DNA of 64,000 nucleotides. Source: Gigaspora margarita. Its lineage: Eukaryota > Glomeromycota > Glomeromycetes > Diversisporales > Gigasporaceae. The first letter of the stretch is position 1. Each line of letters starts with the position of its first letter. The position numbers and the translations under genes were made by a program. Positions 1 through 10,440 of this stretch are shown one piece after another. The stretch lies in NCBI GenBank assembly GCA_009809945.1, contig WTPW01000090.1:145806-209805 (forward strand), in the 5' to 3' direction. Under the pieces are notes generated by a model that made no database searches, was not told the origin of the DNA, and saw only the letters and a program-made list of their open reading frames with translations.

Positions 1-85
1 ATAATGAAAACTTGTAAAGTATTTTTTCAATACTTTAAAATATTTTGAAACTTTTTACATTTCTTAGGAATATATGTTATAAATG

Positions 86-347
86 CAAATAAAAATTCTG
101 TGCCAGGTTTTGGGTTAGGGTCATGTATCAGATTGAGAGTTTATATAGTAAATTGTCCAACGAAAACTTATTGTTAGAGTGCTAAAGGTGGTTACTTATG
201 CAAAATTTCAAGAAATAAGCGATTTTTGAATGTTTGTTTTGAAATTTCCTGATCGTGTTATGCTATACCTGATCTTTGGAATCTATTTGTGGTTTAGAAG
301 ATTTGCACTACATGATAAAAAAAACTGGCACAGAATTTTTATTTGCG
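86..347 (+). mobile_element. TTAGGG-core MITE, copy A
   Basis: A 262-bp non-autonomous element. Its inverted ends read CAAATAAAAATTCTGTGCCA on the left and the reverse complement on the right (plus two extra outer bases). A 9-bp direct repeat TTATAAATG at 77-85 and 348-356 is the likely target-site duplication, a length typical of Mutator-like insertion. The interior has a GGGTTAGGGT stretch just inside the left end, a GTTAGAG...AAAGGTGG block and a TATACCTGATCTTTGGAATCT block near the right end. These blocks recur in the elements at about 2460, 3105, 8960, 45700 and 63431, whose ends differ. Confidence 0.8.
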
Positions 348-744
348 TTATAAATGATGAATTATAAAAAAATACAAAATAATTAGTAACTTTTTAGTAA
401 AATCAATGCTTAAAAAAAAAATTGAAAACTTTTAAAGTATTTTTCAATACTATGAAATAATTTAAAAAAATTTGCATACTCGTAATACTATTCAAAAGTA
501 TAAGCTATAAATGATGATAAAATATAGCATTATAAATTCTTGTAATTTAGTAAATAAAGCTAAAAAAATTCCTGAAAATAAGCTACCTTTTTTGGGCAAA
601 AAAGTTATACAAAAAAAGGGGTAGCTTATTTTCAGGTAAAATTGATTTTTGGCCAATCGAAAAAAATTGCTACATAGTAAAGTCCAAAATTTACTATATG
701 ATAAAATAAAAAAAAATAAATTCTTGTAATTAAGTGAATAAAGT

Positions 745-1283
745 TACCGTATTTTCCAAAAAAAAAGCTACCTTTTTTGGGCAAAGTTACACAAAAATTC
801 AGGTAGAAAAAAATCAGATAAAATTGATTTTTGGCCAATCGCAGAAAGTTGCTACATAGTAAAGTCCATGATTTACTATATAAATCGATTAATATCTCTT
901 ATCAAAATACACTTATCCTGAAATTTTTGTCAAGATCGGAGAAGGAGAAGTTTTTATTATTTAACTTTTAAATTTTACGTTCGTCAAATATATTTTTTTA
1001 AAAAATTTTAATTTTTTTGCCATACATAAAATTCAAAAATTAAATAATAAAAAGTTCTCCGATCTTGACAAAAATTTTAGGATATGTGTATTTTGATCTT
1101 ACAAATAAGTTTATTTAAGCGACTTTAATCGATATACATGAAAAATTTTGGACTTTACTATATAGCGACTATTGTCGATCGTGGAGTAGCTTATTTTCAG
1201 GTTAAAGATGTTTTGGAGTTTTTTGACAAAAAGCGGGGGGTAGCTTATTTTCAAAAGTAGCTTATTTTGGAAAAAATATGGTA
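745..1283. mobile_element. Palindromic MITE of the AAATAAGCTACC family (copy P1)
   Basis: Terminal inverted repeats begin TACCGTATTTTCC and end GGAAAAAATATGGTA. Inside them the word AATAAGCTACC (or its complement) occurs several times. The core at about 850-1180 is a long palindrome running from a TAGTAAAGTCC motif to its inverse GGACTTTACTA, with arms of about 150 bp around an A/T-rich centre. A truncated second copy precedes it at about 565-744, repeating the TTTTGGCCAATCG and TAGTAAAGTCC blocks. There is no coding capacity; the 68-codon frame here is a by-product of the T-rich arms. Confidence 0.7.
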
Positions 1284-1698
1284 AAAGAAATTTGCTTTAG
1301 ATCAATAGTTTTATTTAAATTTGTTATATTTTAAAAACTATAATTAAAAAAAAAACATAGCATAAAAATATAAAATTTTTTTTTATATTTTAATAAAAAA
1401 AATCGTTCAATTTTAAATTGTATTACAAATTTGCTATTATGTCAAAAAAATACCTTTTGCAATATTCTGAAATATCTTAAAGTATTTAATCTATTAAAGA
1501 AATTATGCAAAGTATTGTGAAATGTTTTAAATGTATTTGCTTTAATTTTATACATTATTGCTAATTATCTAATAAATTTCTTGTGTTTTAAAAAATAATT
1601 TATAAATTATATTTTCTGAAAACTTTCTCTAATTTTGGTTATTTTTATTATCAAAATATATATTTATTTATTATTTTAAATAATATTACATTTCTAAA

Positions 1699-4600
1699 TT
1701 AAAATATATATTTATTTACTAAATAGTCATTATCTTTATCAAATCTTGGAATTATATGGACATTGTCTTTAATTGCTTCAATATCAATTATATTATATAT
1801 TTCAGTTAATTGAAGCCTAGGACATCCATAATAAAATGGAGTTTTTTTAGATTTAAAATCATACCATTGAATTAATGCTAAATTAAATATTTTAGCTTCT
1901 AATTCAATTTTTGCTAACAAGCATACCTGTCCATAACAAATTCCATGATCTGATAAATATTCAGATAATTCTTCAAAATTCATAGCAACAGCTACATTGC
2001 TATAGCAAGCTTTTCCATAATAACTATTTGTTGCATGAATTTTTAATCCATTCTGTATAGTTACTGAACTATATATTTTAACTATACTATTATTTAGATT
2101 ATTTTGTTCTATTAAAGCAAAATATATATCCAAATATTCTAAAAGATTATTTAATCCAAAATGTAATTTTGAATTTAAATTATTGTTTTTTAGCTCTTCA
2201 TTAATAAATTCTTGAGNATTATTTAAATTAAATTTCCAAATTAAATTATTAAACTTAAAAGAATATATAATTTTAGCATTTTGATTTGATTTGGCAGATA
2301 AATTTGTTACAATATCTTGCCTTTGAACCTATTTAATTTAAATTAATTAAAATTAAAATTTAAATATAACAAATATTATAAAATTAAAATTTAAATATAA
2401 CAAATATTATAAAATTAAAATTTAAATATAACATATATTATAAAATTAAGACAATTATCTTTTATCGCTAGTGCGATGCATCGCTAGCCTCTGATCGACC
2501 AATCATTTTGTTTGTTTTGATTTTATATTAATCAAAACAAAACAAATAGCAGCCAGGTTAAGATTAGGGTTTAGCAGGAGCAATGGTTAGCTAATCCTCT
2601 AACCCAAAATTTCGCAAGGAATTTTTTTTGTTAAGAAAAAATTGTAGTTTAATAGTCAAAATTTTAAGTTAGAAGCGATTTTTTAAAAAATAGCTGTTTC
2701 GCTTCGATTTTACATTATACCTGATCCTGCATCCCGAATGGTCGATCAGAGGGTGGTGATGCATCGCACTAGTGATGAATGATAACTCTCTAAAATTAAA
2801 TACTTACCATTTTTAATATTTGAATTTCTATATCTTTTTTATTAGTTAAATAATAAGGTGATTTGACAAAATCTTTATAAAGACTTTCATATGTTTTAGT
2901 AAAAAATCTATTCAAAGGTCCATACTTTTTAATTAAATCTATTGTATAATAAACCCATGAATGTAATTTTGGAAATTTAAGTCTTGATGAAGAAAATTCT
3001 TGAAAAATATCAACAAATTGTTTTGCCCAACTTTTTATTAATTTCTAAATAAAAATATATTATATTAATAATAAAAATTTTAATTATTTAAAAATGAAAT
3101 ATATTATTTTGAGCAGGTGCATTGTAACGCACCTTATAGATTAGGTGTAACATAAAATCAAAACAATAAATAAAAGCTTGTTAGTTTAGGGTTAGGGTTA
3201 GGGTCAAGTTAGGGTTTGGGTAGGGGCTTTATCAAAAAATTCTAATCCAAAATTTGGTTAGGAATTTTTTTTGTTAGAACGTGAAGAGAGGTTTCATAAG
3301 CAAAATTATGAGCTACAAGCAATTTTTTAAAACATTGCTATTTTTTTTAATGTCGCATTACACCTGATCTTACAATCTGATTGACCGATTACGTGGATGC
3401 GCTATAGTGCATATGCGCTAAATTACATAGCTGTTTAAAAATAATAAAATTACCTCAAAATTTTCTAAATCTTTTTCACTAAACTCTTCATATCTACTTA
3501 TAAGATACATATTATTCCAGTCTTCATAAACTTTCATTAATATTTTGCTTAAATCATTATCTTCTGTCAAATCATCTAAAACAAATATCATAATTTTCAT
3601 AAGATTACGATATTCATTTGCTGTATTAGCAGTTTGTATTCTATTTTTAAATATTTTTAATCCAGAATGTCTTGGAATATTTGCTAATCTATTATCTATT
3701 TTATCCAATATTAAATGTCCATATTTGGATTTTAAAAGGTCACAAGTAAAAGTAATTTGATGGTTATATAATCCCAGATCTAAATGATGCATTCTATCAA
3801 TTACTGTAGCTTCATAAATATTAATATTACTGAAATTAAAAAATTTAATAATAATTAGAAATTATATATAAATGTATAAAAATACAAATATCCGCAAAAA
3901 TTAAAATTTTTATATATAAACGTGTAAAATTACCAAATTTTACAAAAAATTTGCAAAATTTTAGAATTTTACATATAAATGTATAAAATTACGAAAATTT
4001 GCAAAAATTTGTAAAAATTTAGAATTATATATATATAAACGAATAAAATTACAAACATTAGTAAAAATTTGCAAAATATACAATTTTATATAAAAACACA
4101 TAATATTTCAAAAACGTGCAAAAATTTGCAAAAAATTTGAAATTATATATAATTGTATAAGTTCGCAAAAATTTAGAATTTTTATAAACATATAAAATTA
4201 CAAAAATTTGCAAAAATTTACAAATAATTTAATATAAACGTAAAATGAATAATTACAAAAATTTGCGAAAATTTGTGAAACTTTTCAAAAAATTATATAA
4301 AAATTTATACTTACTTGAATCTCCAAAAATAATTTTGTACTGATTCAATACATACTAATTTTTCTTCGTCATTTTTTAAATAATTTTGCATATTTTGATG
4401 AGTTCTAAATTCTAATTTACTTTTAGAAATCTTCAAATTAGCAAGATTCTTTCTTTCAATTAAACAAAAATGACAAGGGCATGTGGAATTTGTTGACTTG
4501 TAAGTCAAACAAAATGTTGCAGCCTCGGGCCAGTCTGCAATAATAGTCAAAATTTTTGGAAAAAACCAAATATACTTGTCACCAAATTGTAAATCTATAC

Positions 4601-5611
4601 CACTTTCTGATAAAGATCGAATTGGTTCTAAAATTATTTCCAAACATTTATGAAATGTTTGTCTAACTATAGTTTTGTCTAAGCTAGAAGATGTTTTTAT
4701 TATAGGTAAGTAACCTACAAGTTGCTTAACATCTTGCTTATTTCTTCTCCAAGTCGGTATATTACCCAGTGACAAATATATTGGATGAAGTTGGCTTTTT
4801 CCTAATTTATCACAGTTGGTTGCGTCAGAATACAAAATAATTGATAAAATTTTAGAGCCCATGGGCAAAGAATTTTGCGTAGATTTCCACCATATTCCAT
4901 TATTTTGTTCTCTATAAAAAATTTCTTTGCCGTTCTATAAAAGATAAAATTATAAATAAATTTATAAATTAAAATAATATAAAATATAAAACATACCTCT
5001 GAAATTTTGCTAAGNNATTTAAGAATTGGAATATAGTGTAAAAAATATTCAGAATCATTATGTTTTAATACACAAGTCTTTTTATAAGGCAAATCTGATT
5101 CCATATTGTTCATATATGTTTTGCCTTGTGAAATATTACTTGGCAATAGTAATTTAGAAAGTTTAGAATGTTTATTAAAAAATTTGATAATTGTGTTTCC
5201 TACTGCATTACTCAGTTTAAACTTAGTAACCAAAGCNATTAAATCTGCATATGCTTCATTCAGAAAATCTTTATATTTTTTAGAATTATCTTCATCTGAG
5301 CTAGATAATTCGTCGCAGGATTTAGAAGGTTCTATTTCTTCGGCAATATCTTTAAAATTCAGCAACGTATCTTGAAGAATTTTGAAAAATTCTTCATTAT
5401 TATCAGCAGCAATCTTGAAGCTCATATCATTCTCATCTTTTAATTCAAACGACATATCATTATCTACTTTGAAGTCTTTCAAAATATTGCAAAGGTTTTC
5501 CTCTTTTGAAGCAATTTGGCTAAAATTGTTTGCAGATTTATGCGATTGTTTTCCAAACTTAATACTGCTTATAGAAATTTTTTTTGAGGTTCTAGAAAAT
5601 AAGTTAACCAT
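1699..5611 (-). CDS. Plavaka-type (CACTA superfamily) DDE transposase, intact five-exon gene
   Basis: Five exons on the minus strand: 5611-4997, 4934-4315, 3829-3454, 3044-2808 and 2328-1699, with GT-AG borders throughout. The phases fit and the total is 826 codons with no internal stop. Residues 1-135 are acidic and low-complexity. From about 140 the protein matches fungal Plavaka transposases: an EYFLHYIPIL block, YSDATNCDKLGKS (Asp near 242), HPIYLSLGNIP, VGYLPI, IIADWPEA (Asp near 339), a CPCHFC cysteine pair, DRMHHLDLGLYNH, PKLHSWVYYTIDLI and YLTNKKDIEIQILKM. Known role of the family: cut-and-paste transposition in the nucleus. Introns 3 and 4 each hold a complete MITE, yet the splice sites survive. 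Four unresolved bases (2217, 5015-5016, 5237) hide at most three residues. I did not find convincing terminal inverted repeats for the whole element. Family assignment is confident; activity is inference. Confidence 0.85.
2460..2790 (+). mobile_element. TTAGGG-core MITE, copy B, inside intron 4 of the Plavaka gene
   Basis: The ends are inverted copies of about 40 bp: CTAGTGCGATGCATCGC with CCTCTGATCGACCA further in, and the inverse at 2735-2785. The end sequence is itself palindromic (GCGATGCATCGC). The interior has GATTAGGGTTTAG, CTAACCCAAAATTTCGCAAG, a GCGATTTTTTAAAAA block and TTATACCTGATC, as in the other copies. It lies wholly between donor 2807 and acceptor 2329, so splicing would remove it. 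No clear target duplication was recognised. Confidence 0.75.
3105..3431 (+). mobile_element. TTAGGG-core MITE, copy C, inside intron 3 of the Plavaka gene
   Basis: Ends are GCAGGTGCATTGTAACGCACC on the left and an imperfect inverse ending in GCATATGCGCTAAATTACATA. The interior contains three consecutive TTAGGG-type repeats, then the shared blocks TTTGTTAGAACG, TTTCATAAGCAAAATT, GAGCTACAAGC and CACCTGATCTTACAATCTGA. It is the same subfamily as the copy at 45700-46031 by both ends and interior. It lies between donor 3453 and acceptor 3045. Confidence 0.75.
3840..4305. repeat. AT-rich minisatellite filling intron 2 of the Plavaka gene
   Basis: About seven degenerate units of roughly 65-70 bp. 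Each contains TATATAAACGTATAAAATTAC followed by runs of AAAATTTGCAAAAATTT. The array occupies nearly all of the intron between donor 4314 and acceptor 3830. Confidence 0.65.
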
Positions 5612-6621
5612 ACTTCTTATATTATGCGTAATTTTTTTAGAAGGTAAGATTATTTAGAAAAATTACAAAATAGGCCAGAGTTTTCCACATGTAGTTAAAA
5701 CCTGCAGAAAGTTTAAATAAATTTGTTTGTTTTGTATTATTCAATATTTGTATTGTATTTTTAATTATATTCGTGAATTTATATAGAAATATTCATTATG
5801 TATAGTAAATAATTGATTTGCCATTATTATTTAACAGTATTGTTTGATAATTGAATAACTTTCAAAATTCAAAATTATCTTTGTATAACTTTAAAATATA
5901 CTTAAATATGTTAAACTTAATTAATTTATATGAAAGTTTAATAAACATTATAAGTTTANAGCTTATTTCNTAATAAATGAAAATAGCTAATAAAATTTTT
6001 TGACGACACAATAACACTTTGATTTTTGTAATAGTTTATCAAACAATAGTTTTAAAAAAATTCAAAGAAATATAAATGTCAGAAACTGTATTCGTTAATA
6101 TCTATTTTATTGTAATATATTTAATAACACACAATAATACAATGAATATAGGGTGAACTTAAGTTTTTTTAGGTTATTTTATTATAGATTGAACAATAAT
6201 AAATATTTACATAAATTTAGCACATTAATGCACATAAATTAAATGTTTCTATAAATAGTTAATGCATAATCAGTGTTTGTTAAAAAATTTTTTAAGTTCG
6301 ATTATCTTTTTTGAAGTTTATTAGTAATTTATTTGCATAATTATTTATTGTTCATTATTTTAATCTAAGATTGGATTTATTAATAATTTTTGATTACATT
6401 AGCAGTTAGAAAATAAAGTTTATCATAATCTATTTGCATAATTAGTTATTGTTCATTATATTTTAATCTAAGATTGCATTTACTAAAAATTTTTGATTAC
6501 ATTAGAAAATAAAAAATTCGTATAAATGAAGAGATTTATGAAAAGTAAAGCTTCAAAATTTTTTGCAATTCATCTAAAAATTTGAAAATGTCTTACTACA
6601 AAGATATAAAAAGTTGAAAAA
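5612..6621. promoter_or_regulatory. Divergent intergenic region between the Plavaka gene and the ten-exon gene
   Basis: About 1 kb without coding sequence separates the two divergent start codons. It holds two near-duplicate blocks at about 6320-6405 and 6430-6505 (ATTTGCATAATTAKTTATTGTTCATT, then TCTAAGATTG and TTTTTGATTACATTAG). A shared promoter is an inference from the layout; no specific promoter element can be named. Confidence 0.35.
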
Positions 6622-6907
6622 ATGTTCGCTCACTTGACTATAGGTGTTTCTAATCCCGCAAAAACTGGTTCTTCGACACCTGCTGCTCCAAAACAAAAAA
6701 GCCAAAAAAAAGCCAAAAAAGCTAAGAAGGATAAACAAGATAGAGGAAAGGCAAAAGAAATTGTAGAATATGCTCCTCCGTTAATTGAAATTTCTGACTG
6801 AGAATCTCCCGTGTCAGATGTTCCTATAGCTCCTAGGACAGTTTCTTATAGATCTGTTTCTGGTTCTGGATGTAATTAAAAATTTTTACGCATTTTATAA
6901 AAATTTA

Positions 6908-7016
6908 AAATATTACGAAAATTTACGCAGTTTTCAAAATTGAATGATAATAAAAGTTTTGTTTCACAAACTTTATTATCATTCAATTTTGAAAACTGCA
7001 TAAATTTTTGTAATTT
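6908..7016. mobile_element. 109-bp hairpin element in intron 1 of the ten-exon gene
   Basis: Two arms of about 48 bp are inverted copies of each other (CAGTTTTCAAAATTGAATGA against its inverse TCATTCAATTTTGAAAACTG) around a loop of roughly 8 bases. It lies inside an intron. It is too short to code and is best read as a foldback MITE or snapback insertion. Confidence 0.6.
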
Positions 7017-7591
7017 AACTATGAATATATTCGAAATATGTTAATATTTTTTAAATTAATTTATATAAGCGCAAATTACCTCAGCTGAGGTTAAAAAGTT
7101 GTTGGATAATCAGGGGAAGTTGATGAACCAATTCGATAAATTAATGAAGAGATTTGAGTCGATGGAAGAGAAAATAGATGCGAGATTGAGGGCAGTGGAA
7201 GATAAGTTGTTTGCTACATTAGATGTCCCCGAACTATAGTCGTTTATTGAGGTATGCTTAATAAAATTTCAAATAATTTTGTAAATTTTTATAATGTTAA
7301 ATTAATTTATAATCTATAATTTGAATATGTATTTTAAAACAATATTCGACTGTTAAGGGTGCCACTAATGACTTAAAACAAACCGTCTACCCCACTCAAC
7401 AACAACTTAAAGGGGCGGTTGAAATGTATTTAAATGAAAATAATTGGGACTTTTTGCAAGGTTTTGGAAATAAGAGAAGCAAATGGGACGCGTATTATGA
7501 AAAACATTTCTATAATCCAGTAAGTAATTATATTTATATTTTAGATAATTTTAACACTCACCAGAGGTGAAATTCACCGAAGATGCTATAT

Positions 7592-7723
7592 CTAGGGTTG
7601 TAAAATTACGGTAATTTATAAAATTTGGCAGTAAGTTATCGGTAAGTTACCTTAAGGTAACTTCCTGTAACTTACCGGTAACTTACCGCCAAATTTATAA
7701 ATTACTGTAATTTTACAACCCTG
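7592..7723. mobile_element. Small palindromic element with iterated GGTAAGTTACC word, in intron 3 of the ten-exon gene
   Basis: Ends TAGGGTTGTAAAATTAC and the inverse GTAATTTTACAACCCT flank about 60 bp in which GGTAAGTTACC and its variants occur in both orientations. The design, TIR plus an iterated self-complementary word, matches the larger hAT-like elements of this window. No clean target duplication could be found. Confidence 0.6.
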
Positions 7724-8658
7724 GATAAAAACGTACTAAGTAAATGGGATCGGGTACTCTAAGTAAAAATGGTTAGAACCTCTAAAAACTTTATAAGAAC
7801 TAAAATTGGGTCATTTTATGTAATCCACATTATGCTATATAAAACTCCTCTTTTATCCTAAAATTGCACCCTAACGATAAAAATTTTTAGGCTGGTGAAT
7901 TAATTTTAAATAAATTTTTTTATTTTTTGGCTTCCTTTTTTCTGTATCTTTCTGTATCATGAGTTATTAGCTTTTAAAAATTAGCTATTTTATTGCCATC
8001 TCTAAGTGTCCCGCACTGTAGTAAAATTTGGAGATATTGACTATTTCTTTTCTTAAAAATTTATATTAAAATTTTTTTTTAATATTATTTAATTATTATT
8101 ATAGCTTCTTAAGACAATACGTTCTAAACGCAGCACCCTTACTACTAAGATTAAAGATGCAGTATTTGCGGTATATGAAGATAGCATGCTAGACAAGATC
8201 GACAGCTATGCTATCCCTGAAGAAATCCATAATTGGAAGCAATTCACCAAAACAAAAACTGCATATTCTAAATTATTTTCGCCAATCTCAAATGATCCAA
8301 ATGATACGTTTATTTCTCGTATTTTAATGAATGTTTGGCCCAAGGGGAATGTGGAAGATAACTTGTTAGCTTTTGCAATTGGTGTAGTCCAAGCCCTACT
8401 AAGCCACAAATATAAAAAAATAACAATCAACGAAAAGGTCATGAAAGACCGAATAGAAAAAAATTTGGTAAAAATTTAAAGTCAAAGTTTTATAGTTAGT
8501 GAAAAATTTCGAATATTTCTTACAATGTAAGAAACAATCAAAATTTTTCATAAAATTTTTTTGTATTAAATAATTTAATTATATATTGTACATTTTTGTA
8601 AACTATATTAGAGAGTAAAGGTACTTTCGTAGTTTCTGACAATGATAATGATAGTGAT

Positions 8659-8712
8659 AGCAGCAGCAGCAGCATTAGCAGCAGACGCAGCAGCAGTAGC
8701 AGCAGCAGTAGC
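8659..8712 (+). repeat. AGC trinucleotide repeat coding for polyserine
   Basis: Mostly AGC codons with single ATT, AGA, CGC and AGT interruptions. They encode the serine-rich end of exon 5 of the ten-exon gene. The repeat stops exactly at the GT donor at 8713. Confidence 0.8.
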
Positions 8713-8959
8713 GTAAATATTTAATATTTGTTATAATATGATAATTTAAGATTATTAATAATAACTAATTAGCTTTTACAATATTCAAGTCTTCAAATAA
8801 AAGTAATCTGCCTGAAGATACGCAAGACCAAAATCAACCTACACCTACCCCTAAAAGTACTGAAGATCAAGTGGCAGTTTCTGAAGTATAATTATTTTAA
8901 TTTAGTATTATGATATTATCATAATACTATAAAATAAATTTAAAATTTACGGATAATAT

Positions 8960-9305
8960 AAAATGCGCCTATGGTGTTTTACACCATAGATAAATTAGAT
9001 TTGCAAATCTGTGTAACAAAAACAAAAAAATAAATTTTTTATAAAACAAAAAATAAAATTCATTATCTTAGGGTTAGGGTGAGGCCTGGGATTTTATCAG
9101 AGGCATTAGTATACACAAAATTTAGCAAGAAATTTTTTTAATTAGAGCCCCAAAGGTAGTTTTATAAGCAAACTTTTGCGATATGAACGTTTTTTTAAAA
9201 AATAAACAAAAAACTGAAATTTTATGTTATACCTGATCTTAAATTTTGATTGGCTATTCTAATAGTTTTGTGTAACATGGTGTAAAACACTATAGGTGCA
9301 TTTTA
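8960..9305 (+). mobile_element. TTAGGG-core MITE, copy E, inside intron 6 of the ten-exon gene
   Basis: Ends read AAATGCGCCTATGGTGTTTT and, inverted on the right, AAATGCACCTATAGTGTTTT. The left end folds on itself (CTATGGTGT with ACACCATAG around three T). The interior carries CTTAGGGTTAGGGTGAGG, AAAATTTAGCAAGAAATTTT, AAAGGTAGTTTTATAAGCAA and TATACCTGATCTTAAATTTT, the common core of this family. It sits between donor 8886 and acceptor 9354. Confidence 0.8.
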
Positions 9306-9372
9306 GTAGACCTGAAAATTTATTTTATAACTAATTTACTTATAAAATTTTTAGATCGCTAAAAAAAGTGGT

Positions 9373-9516
9373 GAAGGTACGCCAGAAGTTCAAAGTAAAG
9401 GTGTGCCAAAATTTCAAAGTAAAGGTGCACCAGAAGTTCAAAGTAAAAGTGTGCTAGAATTTCAAAGTAAAGGTGCACCAGAATTTCAAAGTAAAGATGT
9501 GCCAGAAGTTCAAAGT
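9373..9516 (+). repeat. Six tandem 24-bp units encoding an 8-residue repeat
   Basis: Six exact-length units with consensus AAAGGTGYGCCAGAAKTTCAAAGT encode SKGVPEFQ-like octapeptides in exon 7 of the ten-exon gene. Units alternate between GVP and GAP and between EVQ and EFQ. The reading frame is kept through all six. Confidence 0.9.
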
Positions 9517-10009
9517 AAACAAACTACCCAAGATGAGACAGAAAAAAATGGAACAAGCGCAATTATTATAATTTAATAATATGATAAATTTTAATTTTAT
9601 ATCTAATTAACTTATAATTTTTCTAGACTCCTAAAAAACGCAGTGCCNCGAAAAGTTCTGAAGTTCGAGAAACTCAGGTAATTATTATAATTTATTACTA
9701 TGATAAAAATTANATTTTATAACTAACATTTTATATACAAATTTAACAGTCTTCTAAAAGANGAGNTGATATACAAAATCCTGAAGAAGATATTGCAGAA
9801 GGATTAGGCGTAAGTTCTACATTCATATATTAATTAACAACATTTTATACTTTTATGTAAAATTAATTTAATTATTAAAATTATAAGACTTCAACAAAAC
9901 GTAATTCCCCAGAAATACTTGAAAAACCATAAAAAAGACAAAAAAAAAAGATAAAAAATCTTCTAAAAAAGACGATAGTGAAAATACTGAATAGCATAGT
10001 ATTATGCAT

Positions 10010-10440
10010 ATTTTTAATTTTTTTTAAAAATTAAGAATTTTTTTTATAATAAAATAAATATGTATATAAACATGTGATAATCAAAAAAATTCTCTATATA
10101 AACAATGATCGTCATTTTTTTCAACTTTATTTACCAATTTGAAATGACAATTATATTAATAAAATATACAAAAATTTTTAAAAACTTTTTTTTTGACGAA
10201 TATTTTTGATGCCCAGTAGTATTTGCTTATGTTATTAGGAGATATTTTTGATAGTTATTGTTCTAAAACTTTTTTTATTTAGTTCATATTATATGAAACT
10301 TTTTAAACAAATTTTATTTTGACGAAAGACTTTGCAGACTTTGCAGACAAAAAATATTTTCTGAAGATATTAGAAACTTTTTTGTTGTTTACTTACTAAG
10401 ACTTTATTATTTGGTTTATAATATACGAAAGTTTTTGAAA
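10010..10440. other. Non-coding AT-rich stretch with a degenerate ~120-bp duplication
   Basis: Two related blocks start with TGACGAA (about 10195 and 10320) and end with ATATWYGAAASTTTTT. They look like a decayed tandem duplication downstream of the ten-exon gene. Nothing else is seen. Confidence 0.4.

Larger units (their letters stand above)
6622..9932 (+). pseudogene. Ten-exon gene of unknown function, divergent from the Plavaka transposase, with two in-frame stops
   Basis: Proposed exons are 6622-6871, 7085-7251, 7358-7519, 8105-8467, 8614-8712, 8790-8885, 9355-9558, 9627-9677, 9750-9809 and 9888-9932, 499 codons in all. Every junction after the first is phase 0. The protein has a lysine-rich start (QKSQKKAKKAKKDKQ), a coiled-coil-like stretch (MNQFDKLMKRFESMEEKID), a conserved-looking globular part (NWDFLQGFGNKRSKWDAYYE to VEDNLLAFAIGVVQALL), a serine-rich exon and six copies of an 8-residue repeat. 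TGA replaces a codon in exon 1 and TAG one in exon 2; both fit C-to-T changes. The intron after exon 7 starts with GC. The tail probably once read on in another frame (KKDKKKDKKSSKKDD). I do not recognise the family. A second protein of the Plavaka element is possible from the head-to-head layout but unproven. Confidence 0.6.

Noticed and set aside
3180..3220. TTAGGG runs as a true telomere or a telomere fusion
   Set aside because: Runs have only one to four units, always lie inside MITEs with TIRs, and recur at several internal sites.
5106..5657. Two plus-strand frames of about 90 codons
   Set aside because: Antisense shadows of exon 1 of the Plavaka transposase, which has clear family motifs on the minus strand.
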